NCBI GenBank assembly: GCA_018003015.1
Contig: JAGNEZ010000002.1
Location: 1 to 64,000 of the forward strand
Source: Phycisphaerae bacterium
GTDB lineage: Bacteria; Planctomycetota; Phycisphaerae; UBA1845; PWPN01
Direction of reading: 5' to 3'
DNA length: 64,000 nucleotides
Below, piece after piece: positions 54,558 through 63,060 of this stretch (positions are counted from its first letter, which is position 1; each line of letters starts with the position of its first letter). The notes below the pieces were generated by a model that was not told the origin of the DNA, searched no databases, and saw nothing but the letters and a program-made list of their open reading frames with translations. A program made the position numbers and the translations under genes.

Positions 54558-55826
54558 ATGACTTGGTCGGCCCGGCGGCTGCCTTTCTTCCTGAGCGGAC
54601 CGGCCACGCTGGTGACCTTGGCGATCCTGATGCACTGTGTCGGCCGGGCGGCCGCTTTCTGCTCCCCGGTCAAGGTGGATAGCTTCGTCTACACGGTGGC
54701 CGCCTATCAACTCTACGCCCCCGGCGCCACCGTCGCGTGCCTGATTCCAGACAAGCCCCCCGGCCAGGCCATGCTGAGCGGCTGGGTCTTTCATGTCTGG
54801 CCCGGGCCGCCCAGTCGGGTGAAGCTACTTCCCGTCGAATCGGCCTTCCTGATCGCAGGATACGTGGCGTTCTGGCTGCTGGCTTCGCGCCTGTTCGGCC
54901 GGCAAACGGCGGCGGCAATGACCCTCTTCTTTGTCGTTGCTCAGAATACCTACAACGCCTGCGACATCACCACCGATGGCTTCAACCTCGGAGAAAACTA
55001 CCTGGTCCTCCCAGTGCTCGCAGCAGTGTACGCACACCTGGTGATCGAGCGTCCGCTAAAGCGAGGTCTCCTGCGCGGCCTGGCGATCGGGGCAGCCCTG
55101 GCGGTGAAGCAGACGGCCGCAACACTCCTCGTGGCGTTCGTGATCCATGATCTCCTGACGGCCCTGATCGCCGGGCGCCCCCGTCGGAATGCCTTGGCCG
55201 GCCTCGGGACCTTGGCAGGCATGGCCCTGGTCGCCCTGCCGCTGGTCGGCTTCCTGCACGCCCAAGGCTGGCTGGAAACGCACCTTCATGATCTGGGCCG
55301 CTTCTCGGGCAAGCATCTGACCGTGATGCCCTTCGAGTGCCCGCCATGGTACAACATCTCCCCGTTGTTGCCCTGCCTGTGGTGGCTGCTTCTCGGAGCC
55401 GCAGCGTGGTGCTGCCGGCCGCGGCCGGTGGACCCGCCGCAGCACAGATCCGGCGACTGGTCGGTGACCGCGTTCGTGTGGCTCTGGCTGGCCATCGAGG
55501 CAACCTCGGTCTGGGCAATGACCAAGCCGTCAACCCACTACTACCAGCAACTCGTCGCCCCCGTGGCCCTGGCGGCGGGCCTGGCCCTCGTCGGAGTGAC
55601 TCGGCGCTTCGCGGATCTGACTCGTCGCGACCGGCTGCGTCTCTGGATCTGGGTGGGCGCGACCACCGCCGGCTTTGCGATCGTGGCTGCTCTCCCCCTC
55701 GCGGCGGAGGCATCTAAACGGGTCCATACGTTCGACCCGAAGAACGAGGTGGTCGAGTTCGATCACTGGGTGAAGACATGGTCGCCGAGCACGGCAGCCG
55801 ATCACCTGATCAAGGACGAGCATTGA
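54558..55826 (+). CDS. GT39-like membrane protein, paralogue A
   Basis: A 422-residue polytopic protein with about nine helices. Its N-terminal third is clearly paralogous to the protein at 56820: both have DSxxYTVAAxQxY or a close variant, DKPxGQAxLxGW, ESAFLxAGYxAFW, TxGFNxxENYLxLP and ALxVKQTA. The FNxxENY and DKPPGQ elements are typical of GT39/ArnT-like transferases. The GTG at 54534 is right after the DegT stop; ATG 54558 is preferred because of a nearby AGGTGGG. Confidence 0.82.
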   Translation: MTWSARRLPFFLSGPATLVTLAILMHCVGRAAAFCSPVKVDSFVYTVAAYQLYAPGATVACLIPDKPPGQAMLSGWVFHVWPGPPSRVKLLPVESAFLIAGYVAFWLLASRLFGRQTAAAMTLFFVVAQNTYNACDITTDGFNLGENYLVLPVLAAVYAHLVIERPLKRGLLRGLAIGAALAVKQTAATLLVAFVIHDLLTALIAGRPRRNALAGLGTLAGMALVALPLVGFLHAQGWLETHLHDLGRFSGKHLTVMPFECPPWYNISPLLPCLWWLLLGAAAWCCRPRPVDPPQHRSGDWSVTAFVWLWLAIEATSVWAMTKPSTHYYQQLVAPVALAAGLALVGVTRRFADLTRRDRLRLWIWVGATTAGFAIVAALPLAAEASKRVHTFDPKNEVVEFDHWVKTWSPSTAADHLIKDEH

Positions 55827-56767
55827 TGGTCGGACGAGCTTCCCTCTGGCTGACGATCGTGACCTGCGGCCTTCTGGCCGCGCCGGCGGCGTTGCCGGGT
55901 GCCTTGGATCATCGAAAGGGCGAGTTCGATCTGGCCGAGTGGCTGCCCGTGTTCCTCTGTTTCTGGGTGGCTTCCGCAGCCTTGCTGGTCTCGACCGCCC
56001 GCGTGTTCGGCCGTTCGACCCCTGCCTGGTCGCGGATTGCGGCCGCCATGGCGATGGCCGCACTTGTCCCGCTGGCCGTGGAGGAGACTCAGCACCACCT
56101 TCAGGCCGCAGCCGCTTTCGTGGTAACGGCCCTGGCAGTCTGGGCCGGCCTGGCGACTGGGTGGTGGCTGCGCACCCCGCTCGGATTCGTATTCACGGCG
56201 GCGTCCTGCGGCTTGGATGCGACCGGCTTCGTGTGGCCGCTGGGTGTCCTGTGTGCAGGAACCAGACGAGGCGGTCCGTTCGTCCGCGGCGTGGGCCTGT
56301 TGATCGCGGGTTCTCTCGGGTGCATCGCGGGACGCCTGATCGGACTGCCCGCGCTGACCGGTTACTCTCATGACGGGGTGGCGTACGCCCTGCACCGCGA
56401 TCTGCTGCTGTGCCTTCCAGTGGTAGTGCTCGGTGCGGCCGGTCTGGCCCGCTGCCGTCGGAGCGACGACGAAGGGTCCGTTCGCGCGTTGACCGGCTGC
56501 GCCGCCATCAGCCTGCTCGCCATCCTGCCGATCGTTCTGGGCTTTCCTCTGAACGTCCGGCTGGTGGTGCTGGCGGTGTGGTGGTTCGCGCCTCTCGGAA
56601 TGACGGACGCGGCGGACATGCTCTCCCGACGACGCGAGCGCCCGGCGATCGAGGCAATGCTCGGAGCCCTGTCGATCCTGGCGGTCTTGGGACTCTCCTG
56701 GCCGGGCGTCAGCGCCTGGTTCAACGCCGTCTTGCTGGCCGGCGCGGCATGGATGTCTCCATTCTGA
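55826..56767 (+). CDS. polytopic membrane protein of unknown function
   Basis: A 313-residue protein with about nine predicted helices (for example LWLTIVTCGLLAAPAALPG, FVVTALAVWAGLATGWWL, LLAILPIVLGFPLNVRLVVLAVWW). The ATG overlaps the previous TGA by one base, so translation is coupled. It has the late-helix pattern of GT39-like proteins but no acidic catalytic loop, and shares little with its neighbours by eye. It may be a partner subunit or a degenerate transferase. Confidence 0.72.
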   Translation: MVGRASLWLTIVTCGLLAAPAALPGALDHRKGEFDLAEWLPVFLCFWVASAALLVSTARVFGRSTPAWSRIAAAMAMAALVPLAVEETQHHLQAAAAFVVTALAVWAGLATGWWLRTPLGFVFTAASCGLDATGFVWPLGVLCAGTRRGGPFVRGVGLLIAGSLGCIAGRLIGLPALTGYSHDGVAYALHRDLLLCLPVVVLGAAGLARCRRSDDEGSVRALTGCAAISLLAILPIVLGFPLNVRLVVLAVWWFAPLGMTDAADMLSRRRERPAIEAMLGALSILAVLGLSWPGVSAWFNAVLLAGAAWMSPF

Positions 56768-56819
56768 GTGGAAACCATTGGGTAGCGACACGGGCGATTT
56801 CGACGCGGGACGGACCGGG

Positions 56820-58082
56820 ATGGGCCCGGCCGCTGCATTACCTCGGCGCCCCGATGAGGCCTCTCGGTTCCCGTTCCTGGTATTCCTGACTCTGGCCATC
56901 GCCGCCGCGCACGTCCTGGCCCGGGTGAGCGCCATCTGCACCAGCGCCAACTACGACAGCCTCACCTACGCCGTCGCCGCTTGGCAATTCTACAGCCCGG
57001 ACGCTCTCGCCGCCGACCTCGTCGCCGACAAACCGGCCGGCCAGGCCCTGTTGACCGGCTGGTGCTACCGGCTGTGGCCTGGATCCCCCTCGCGGTTGGC
57101 CCTCGTTCCCATCGAGTCAGCGTTCCTTCTCGCGGGCTACGCGGCATTCTGGCATCTGGCACGCCGTCTCCACGGTTCCCGCGTCGCCTCCCTACAGCTG
57201 GCAATGCTGGTTCTCGCGTTCAATGCCTACAACACGCTTGACGATAGTACGGCCGGCTTCAATGTCAATGAGAACTACTTGCTGTTGCCCGCACTCGTCG
57301 CCGTGCTGGCTCATCTGGCCATGCCCGACCGGCGACGGCGCGCCTTGGTTCGAGGCCTCGGCCTGGGCCTCGCCCTGTCAGTCAAACAGACGGCTGTCGG
57401 TCTGCTGGTCGCTCTCCTGGTCCACGGGGCGATTCGTGCATGGCGATCGGGCCGCCGGCGGGAGGCCGTCTGGTCAGCCGCATGGACTGGCGCGGGACTG
57501 TTGCTCGCGGTGTCGCCCCTGGTCGTAGTGCTGGCCGCTCGCAACTGGCTGGCTCCCCACCTGTACGGCCTCGCCTGTCTGTCCGGCGGACATCTGCAAC
57601 CGCCACGGCTGGGACTGCCGCCGTGGATTCGCGTCGTCCCACTCGTGCCGATCGCCTGGTGGCTGTTGGTCGGCGCGGCCGCACGGTGGGGGGAGGGATC
57701 GGCAGATCGGTCGGAACAAACGGATTCGTCCCCGGAAATCACCGGCCACTCGGACGCCGGTTCGTTCCTGTGGATCTGGCTGACCATGGAGGTGGCCGTC
57801 CTCACGATGCTGAATCGCCATTCAGCGCATTACTACCAACCCCTCGTGGTTCCGGCGGCATTGCTCACCGGTACCGGTCTGGCGTGGGTCGTTCGGTCGG
57901 CGCGGTCTCTACCACCCGTCCAGCGGGCCCGAGTCGTGCACTGGTCAGTCCTGATCACCTTGGCCCTGGCCATGCCCGCAGTAATGTCTTTTGCGGTCGA
58001 GATCCAACGGCGATGGGTCGGCTACGATATCACCCGGGAGGCAGGCGAGTTTGCCCGCCGGTTGGCAGACGGCTCCCCGTAA
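56820..58082 (+). CDS. GT39-like membrane protein, paralogue B
   Basis: A 420-residue paralogue of the protein at 54558, sharing the DSLTYAVAAWQFY, DKPAGQALLTGW, ESAFLLAGYAAFW, FNVNENYLLLPALVAVLAHL and ALSVKQTAVG segments. The start is uncertain: a TTG at 56778 and the ATG at 56820 are in frame and neither has a strong site. The HSAHYYQPLVVPAALL loop matches STHYYQQLVAPVALAAG of paralogue A. It ends the cluster. Two paralogues around one divergent membrane protein suggest a duplication followed by specialisation. Confidence 0.82.
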   Translation: MGPAAALPRRPDEASRFPFLVFLTLAIAAAHVLARVSAICTSANYDSLTYAVAAWQFYSPDALAADLVADKPAGQALLTGWCYRLWPGSPSRLALVPIESAFLLAGYAAFWHLARRLHGSRVASLQLAMLVLAFNAYNTLDDSTAGFNVNENYLLLPALVAVLAHLAMPDRRRRALVRGLGLGLALSVKQTAVGLLVALLVHGAIRAWRSGRRREAVWSAAWTGAGLLLAVSPLVVVLAARNWLAPHLYGLACLSGGHLQPPRLGLPPWIRVVPLVPIAWWLLVGAAARWGEGSADRSEQTDSSPEITGHSDAGSFLWIWLTMEVAVLTMLNRHSAHYYQPLVVPAALLTGTGLAWVVRSARSLPPVQRARVVHWSVLITLALAMPAVMSFAVEIQRRWVGYDITREAGEFARRLADGSP

Positions 58083-58214
58083 AGGCCGGATTCGACAGAG
58101 AGTACGCGCCAGTCCTGCTGATCGACCTGCTGGGCGGCACACACGCCATCCACCGCCTCCGTCCGCGCCGGCCTCTACCGTCCGCACCAGAACAACCGCC
58201 AGACCGACCGACCG

Positions 58215-59450
58215 TCAGGTTCGACCATTCTCCGGTTGATCCAGCGAGAAGGCCCCGTGCAGAACCTGAATCGCCCGCTCGCCGTCCTTCTCGTCGACAA
58301 TACAGCTGATGACGATCTCGCTCGTCGTGATGTTCTGAATGTTGATCTGGGCCTCCGCCAGGGCGGCAAACATGCGCGAGGCGACGCCGGTGTGCGTCTT
58401 CATGCCCACGCCGACAATGCTGACTTTGGCCAGCTTCTCCTCCACCTCAACCTGGCCGATGCTCAGATCCCTGGCCATCTCCTCACAAACCGTGGCGGCT
58501 TCCTTGGCGTCCGCCCGCGAGGTGGTGAAGCCGATGTTGGCCGCCTTGGCCTTCTCCACAATGTTCTGGATGATGTCGTCCACCACAATGCTGTGCCGGG
58601 CGATTCGGGCGAAGATGCTCGAGGCGATACCCGGGTGGTTGGGCACGCCCATCAGCAACACCCGAGCCAGATCCTTCTTGAGCGTCACCCCGCGAACGAC
58701 GATGTCTTCCATACCCTTCGTCTCAGCCACGATCATGGTCCCTTCTGTATCAGTCAGCGAACTCCGCACGTGGATCGGCACGTGGTACTTCTTGCCGAAC
58801 TCGATCGATCGCGAGTGCATCACCTTGGCCCCGAGCGAGGCCAGTTCCAGCATCTCGTCGTAGTTGATCTCCTTCATCTTGCGGGCCTGCGGCACAATCC
58901 GCGGGTCGGTCGAGTAAACCCCGTCAACGTCGGTGTAGATCTCACACACCGAGTCCTTCAAGACCGCGGCCAGCGCCACCGCCGTCGTGTCCGAGCCGCC
59001 ACGCCCCAGCGTGGTCAAGGCACCCTCCTCGGTCACCCCCTGAAAACCGGCCACGATGACGATCTTCCCCTCGTCCAGCTCTCGGTAGATGCGGTCCGCG
59101 TCGATCGACCGGATCCGGGCCTTGGTGTGCGAACTGTCCGTGATCAGCCCAATTTGGCCACCGGTGAAGCTGATCGCTTGGTGACCCGACGCTTCGATGG
59201 CCATGGCCATGAGCGAGATCGAAACCTGCTCGCCCGTGGCCAGAAGCATGTCCATCTCCCGCTTGGGTGGGTTCGGATTGACCTCCAGAGCCAGGGCAAT
59301 CAGCTTGTCCGTCGTCTTGCCCATCGCCGAGACCACGATGACCACCTTGTGGCCTTCAATCTTCGCTTTGATCGCCCGCCGCGCGGCCCGGTGGATCTTC
59401 TCCGCGTCCGCCACGCTGCTTCCGCCGAACTTCTGAACAATGATGCTCAT
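58215..59450 (-). CDS. lysC: aspartate kinase with ACT domains
   Basis: A 411-residue aspartokinase, first step of the lysine, threonine and methionine pathway. N-terminal KFGGSSVADAEKI, GGSDTTAVALAAVLKD and YTDVDGVYSTDPRIV are the kinase signatures. Two ACT domains (from about residue 265) end in the INIQNITTSEIVISCIV region, which is the usual feedback-inhibition site. The start at 59450 fits the family length; an ATG at 59459 would add three residues. It is the last gene of the minus-strand operon, 75 bases after the phosphoglycerate-mutase-like gene. Confidence 0.97.
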   Translation of the reverse strand: MSIIVQKFGGSSVADAEKIHRAARRAIKAKIEGHKVVIVVSAMGKTTDKLIALALEVNPNPPKREMDMLLATGEQVSISLMAMAIEASGHQAISFTGGQIGLITDSSHTKARIRSIDADRIYRELDEGKIVIVAGFQGVTEEGALTTLGRGGSDTTAVALAAVLKDSVCEIYTDVDGVYSTDPRIVPQARKMKEINYDEMLELASLGAKVMHSRSIEFGKKYHVPIHVRSSLTDTEGTMIVAETKGMEDIVVRGVTLKKDLARVLLMGVPNHPGIASSIFARIARHSIVVDDIIQNIVEKAKAANIGFTTSRADAKEAATVCEEMARDLSIGQVEVEEKLAKVSIVGVGMKTHTGVASRMFAALAEAQINIQNITTSEIVISCIVDEKDGERAIQVLHGAFSLDQPENGRT

Positions 59451-59525
59451 GGTCGCCATTCTACCCGGCCGGTGGCTATTCTCCAGAAACCCACCAGCAT
59501 CGCAACTCAATCGCCCTTCCGGAAA

Positions 59526-60725
59526 TCAGCTCTCCCGGCCTGATTTGAGAAAATACTCCATCAGCTCGTGGCCGGGGTCGATATGCAGATCGCTTTCACC
59601 CGCCGCAGTCTCCGAGAAGCTGGTCGCCTCGTCCGGCACCAAGCCCCTCCCGGCCATGCAGAAGGGCACCGGAGCCGCTGTATGGGTCTTCAGCCGCACC
59701 GGCGTAGGATGGTCCGGAACGCACAGAATCCGCCATGCGTCCAAGGTCCGTAGCTTCTCCAGAACCGGTCCGACAATGTGCTCGTCCACCCGCTCCAGGG
59801 CCTTGATCTTGGCCGCAGCATCACCGTTATGCCCCGCTTCGTCCGGCGCCTCCACGTGCACGGCTACGAAATCCGCCTCGTCCAGGGCCCTGACCGCCGC
59901 CTCACCCTTGCCGTGGTAGTTCGTGTCCAGATAACCGGTCGCCCCTTCAACTTCGATCAGCTTCCAACCGACGCACGCCGCAATGCCGCGAATGAGATCC
60001 ACCGCGGCAATGGCGATGCCATGAACACCGAACCGATCCCGGAAACTCGGCAGCCGCGGGCTCCCACCCTGCCCCCATAACCAAATCGACGTCGCCGGAT
60101 TCTCGCCCAGGTCGCGGCGGACCTGGTTGATCTTGTGGTTGCCCAGAACCGCCGCCGACCGCTCCATCAACTCACGAACCGCCTCGCTCCCCTTGCCGCT
60201 CGGAAGATGCCCCCCAACCGGCTGGCCCGGGATGTCGTGCGGCGGCGTACACTTGACCTTCATCCACCCCGCTTCCTTCATCTTCACCAGGTGCCGGTAG
60301 CTCACCCCGGAATGGAAGCTCACCTTGTCGTCGCCAAGCGTCGCCTGCAGCTCGGCGATCAGCTGCTCGGCTTCCGGCTGGCTGATGTGCCCGGCGGCAA
60401 AATCGACCATCACCCCATCCACGATCGTCACCAGGTTGCAGCGAAAGACCAGATCGTCCGGTCCGATCGGAATGCGGCGAGCGGCCGCCTCCAGCGGGGC
60501 CCGCCCCGTGTAATACTTCTCCGGACTGTACCCCACGACGCTCAGCGTGGCCACATCACTCCCAGGCGTGAAACCCTTCGGGATCGTCTTTACCGTGCCG
60601 ATCCGCCCGTTGGTCACGATCCAATCCATGTGCGGAATGCGAGCCACTTCCAGGGGCGTCCGTCCGCCTAGGTCGGGATTCGGCTCATCCGCCGCCCCGT
60701 CGGGTAAAACCAGTACGTACTTCAT
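59526..60725 (-). CDS. ApgM-like phosphoglycerate mutase; candidate homoserine kinase analogue
   Basis: A 399-residue protein of the cofactor-independent phosphoglycerate mutase (archaeal-type, ApgM) family in the alkaline phosphatase superfamily. Metal and catalytic segments are VLPDGAADE, FTPGSDVATLSVVGY (catalytic Ser), HVEAPDEAGHNGD and PDHPTPV. The ATG overlaps the end of the homoserine dehydrogenase gene by four bases. From established comparative genomics, ApgM-like proteins next to hom have been proposed as functional homoserine kinase analogues in bacteria lacking thrB. That fits this operon well, but activity cannot be told from sequence; a glycolytic mutase role is the alternative. 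Confidence 0.92.
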   Translation of the reverse strand: MKYVLVLPDGAADEPNPDLGGRTPLEVARIPHMDWIVTNGRIGTVKTIPKGFTPGSDVATLSVVGYSPEKYYTGRAPLEAAARRIPIGPDDLVFRCNLVTIVDGVMVDFAAGHISQPEAEQLIAELQATLGDDKVSFHSGVSYRHLVKMKEAGWMKVKCTPPHDIPGQPVGGHLPSGKGSEAVRELMERSAAVLGNHKINQVRRDLGENPATSIWLWGQGGSPRLPSFRDRFGVHGIAIAAVDLIRGIAACVGWKLIEVEGATGYLDTNYHGKGEAAVRALDEADFVAVHVEAPDEAGHNGDAAAKIKALERVDEHIVGPVLEKLRTLDAWRILCVPDHPTPVRLKTHTAAPVPFCMAGRGLVPDEATSFSETAAGESDLHIDPGHELMEYFLKSGRES

Positions 60726-62047
60726 GAGGAGTACTCTTCGTGCTCTTCCACCAGACGAATCGTCACCGGCTCCGCCCGCACCGCGTCCAGGGCCGCAATG
60801 GCCCCCAAGGCCCTCTTCATCTCACCCTCCCGGGTCTTGTGCGTCAGAACCACGACCGGAACTGTCCCGTCCGGGGCGTCGTCCGTCGGCTCGTGCTGCG
60901 TGATCGCCCGCAGCCCAATCCCCAGATCGCCAAAACAACGGGTGATCTGGGCCATGACCCCCGCCCGGTCCGCAACCATCAGCCGCACATAGTAACGTAG
61001 GTGCAGATCGTCAATCGGCACGTACACCGGCTCAGCATTGACATCGTTCAGCATGCGAAACCGCTCAAAAGCCCGCGGAATGTTGCCCACCGCAATTCCA
61101 ACCAGATCGGCCACCACGGCGCTCGCCGTCGGCTTCTGCCCCGCCCCACGCCCATAGTAGAGCGTGTGGCCCACCCAGTTTCCGTAGACGCTGATCGCAT
61201 TGAACGAACCGCTGCTGCCGGCCAACGGATGACTCCTGCTCACAAACGCAGGATGAACACGCAGACTCAGCCCCGCCTCCGTACGCCCCGCAATCCCGAG
61301 CAGCTTGCACACATATCCCAGCTCCCGCCCGGCCGCTAGATCCTGAGCCTCCAGACTCTCGATGCCTTCAATGTGGATCCGGTCAAACTCCACATCCGCC
61401 ATGAACGCCAGCGACGCCAGCACGGCCAGCTTGTGGGCCGTATCCGTCCCATTCACGTCCAGCGTCGGATCCAGCTCCGCGTAGCCCGCCTGCTGGGCCT
61501 CGGATAACGCCTGAGCATACGACTTCCCCTTCTGGTCCATCTCGCTCAGAATGTAATTGCACGTGCCGTTCAGAATGCCGTAAATCGCGCTGATCCGGTT
61601 GGCCACCAGCCCCTCCCGGATGGGCAGAATCAGCGGAATCCCACCCCCACAACTGGCCTCAAAACCAACACACCGGCCAGCCTCGCGGGCCGTGCGGTAA
61701 ATCTCACGACCATGCTTGGCGAGCAGGGCTTTGTTGGCCGTCACCACGTGCTTGCCAGCCCCCAACGCCTCAAGAACCAACTCCTTGGCGATAGTCGTCC
61801 CTCCCACCAGCTCGATCACCACCGAGATGGAAGGATCGTCCAGGATGTCCCTCACGTTCGTCGTAATCCGGTCCGCGGGAACCCCAGCCTTGGCCGGTTG
61901 ACCTCGGTCCTTGTCCGCCACACGAGCTAAGTCAAGCCTTAAACCGACTTTACGGGCGATCTCGTCCCCCTCGACACGGAGCAGCTCCACGACCCCTTGA
62001 CCCACAGTGCCGCAGCCAATCAAGCCAATTTTCAAAACATCCGTCAT
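60722..62047 (-). CDS. hom: homoserine dehydrogenase
   Basis: A 441-residue homoserine dehydrogenase with a C-terminal ACT domain. The NAD(P) motif is GLIGCGTVGQG (8-18). Catalytic-domain signatures are VVTANKALLAKHG, ASCGGGIPLI, ILNGTCNYILSEM and ADPTLDVNGTDTAHKLA-like (here ELDPTLDVNGTDTAHK). The ACT domain begins near YYVRLMVADRAGVMAQIT and could bind threonine. GGAGG lies ten bases before the ATG. It is first in a coupled hom-apgM-lysC operon. Confidence 0.97.
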   Translation of the reverse strand: MTDVLKIGLIGCGTVGQGVVELLRVEGDEIARKVGLRLDLARVADKDRGQPAKAGVPADRITTNVRDILDDPSISVVIELVGGTTIAKELVLEALGAGKHVVTANKALLAKHGREIYRTAREAGRCVGFEASCGGGIPLILPIREGLVANRISAIYGILNGTCNYILSEMDQKGKSYAQALSEAQQAGYAELDPTLDVNGTDTAHKLAVLASLAFMADVEFDRIHIEGIESLEAQDLAAGRELGYVCKLLGIAGRTEAGLSLRVHPAFVSRSHPLAGSSGSFNAISVYGNWVGHTLYYGRGAGQKPTASAVVADLVGIAVGNIPRAFERFRMLNDVNAEPVYVPIDDLHLRYYVRLMVADRAGVMAQITRCFGDLGIGLRAITQHEPTDDAPDGTVPVVVLTHKTREGEMKRALGAIAALDAVRAEPVTIRLVEEHEEYSS

Positions 62048-62241
62048 GAACGAGAACCTCCGGCCATCTTACCCATCTTCGCCCCTCCCCCCGACGCACC
62101 CCTCGAGTCACGCCAAGCAAGGGCTTCAGCGGCCGCACCGTCCGCGCAGGGCACCAAATGTAGGGGGCCACGGCCCAGGATGCAAGATGAGTGCCGCCAG
62201 ATACCGACCGGCCCAGCATCGTCATCGTCGCCGCAGGATCC

Positions 62242-63060
62242 TCAGCGGAGCGCGCCCCCGAGCAGCTCATCGACCCGCACCAGCTCGTAACCCCGCTTGG
62301 CCAGTTCGTCGAGCAGAGGTGCAACGTAGCCGTGCATCTTGTCCGTCCGCCCCGGACCCGCCCCAAGGTGCAGCAGAAGCAGGAAACCGTTCAGACCATC
62401 CGCGTGCCCGGCCTCGTACGCCAGGATGCTCTCGTACAGCTTCCTCGACGACACGAACCGCGGATCGCGGTCCGGCACGTAGTCGGCATTCGATCGCGTG
62501 CCGGGCGTGAAGTTGAACAGCACGATACCCATCGCGGTAGCCCAGGTCGAAATGTCGCTGTTGTACCACTCGTACGGCGGAATGAAGAAACGCATCTGGC
62601 CCCGACCGGGGCCATAACGAGCCAAATCCTCGAGGTTCTTGTCGAGATCCGCCCGGAAGAACGCCTCCGTCACCAGCGTCTTGCCCCGGTTCTCCCACGC
62701 ACAGTACAGCGGATGCGAGTCTGAATGCGGCCCCAGGTAATGGCCCTCAGCCACCATCCGGCGCAGGATCGGCCGGTGAGCCTCGATACGTATGAAATCG
62801 CCGGTAACGAAGAACGATGCCTTCCGTCCGCGATGCTTCAGGGCGTCCAGGATCGCCTCCGCGCCCTCACCATGCTGCCCGCCGGTGAATACCAGGGCCA
62901 GCCGCTTGCGATCGGTCGGCCCACGGACAATCCCGCCATGCTCGTAGCTGAACGCCGGTTGCGATGCCGCTGTAATAGGTCCACGCCGCTCGACGCTCGT
63001 GAAGTCAACACAACCGCCGACCAGGATCAGACCGAGAATCGCTGCGACTCGGCAAGGCAA
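62242..63060 (-). CDS. polysaccharide-deacetylase-fold lipoprotein, atypical active site
   Basis: A 272-residue lipoprotein (LILVGGC, Cys17) with a NodB/polysaccharide-deacetylase fold: ASFFVTGDFIR, GHYLGPHSDSHPLY (zinc-ligand HSxxH at 112-116), FIPPYEWYNSDISTW and FLLLLHLGAGPGRTDK. In typical enzymes the first motif is TFDDG, carrying the catalytic base and a metal-binding Asp; here it is VFTGGQHGEG (57-66), with both Asp lost. A group with FTGH/FTGG and PPYEWYN is known in Bacteroidota and planctomycetes, so the change is a family trait, not decay. Catalysis may differ. It overlaps the glycosyltransferase gene by 34 bases. Confidence 0.87.
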   Translation of the reverse strand: MPCRVAAILGLILVGGCVDFTSVERRGPITAASQPAFSYEHGGIVRGPTDRKRLALVFTGGQHGEGAEAILDALKHRGRKASFFVTGDFIRIEAHRPILRRMVAEGHYLGPHSDSHPLYCAWENRGKTLVTEAFFRADLDKNLEDLARYGPGRGQMRFFIPPYEWYNSDISTWATAMGIVLFNFTPGTRSNADYVPDRDPRFVSSRKLYESILAYEAGHADGLNGFLLLLHLGAGPGRTDKMHGYVAPLLDELAKRGYELVRVDELLGGALR

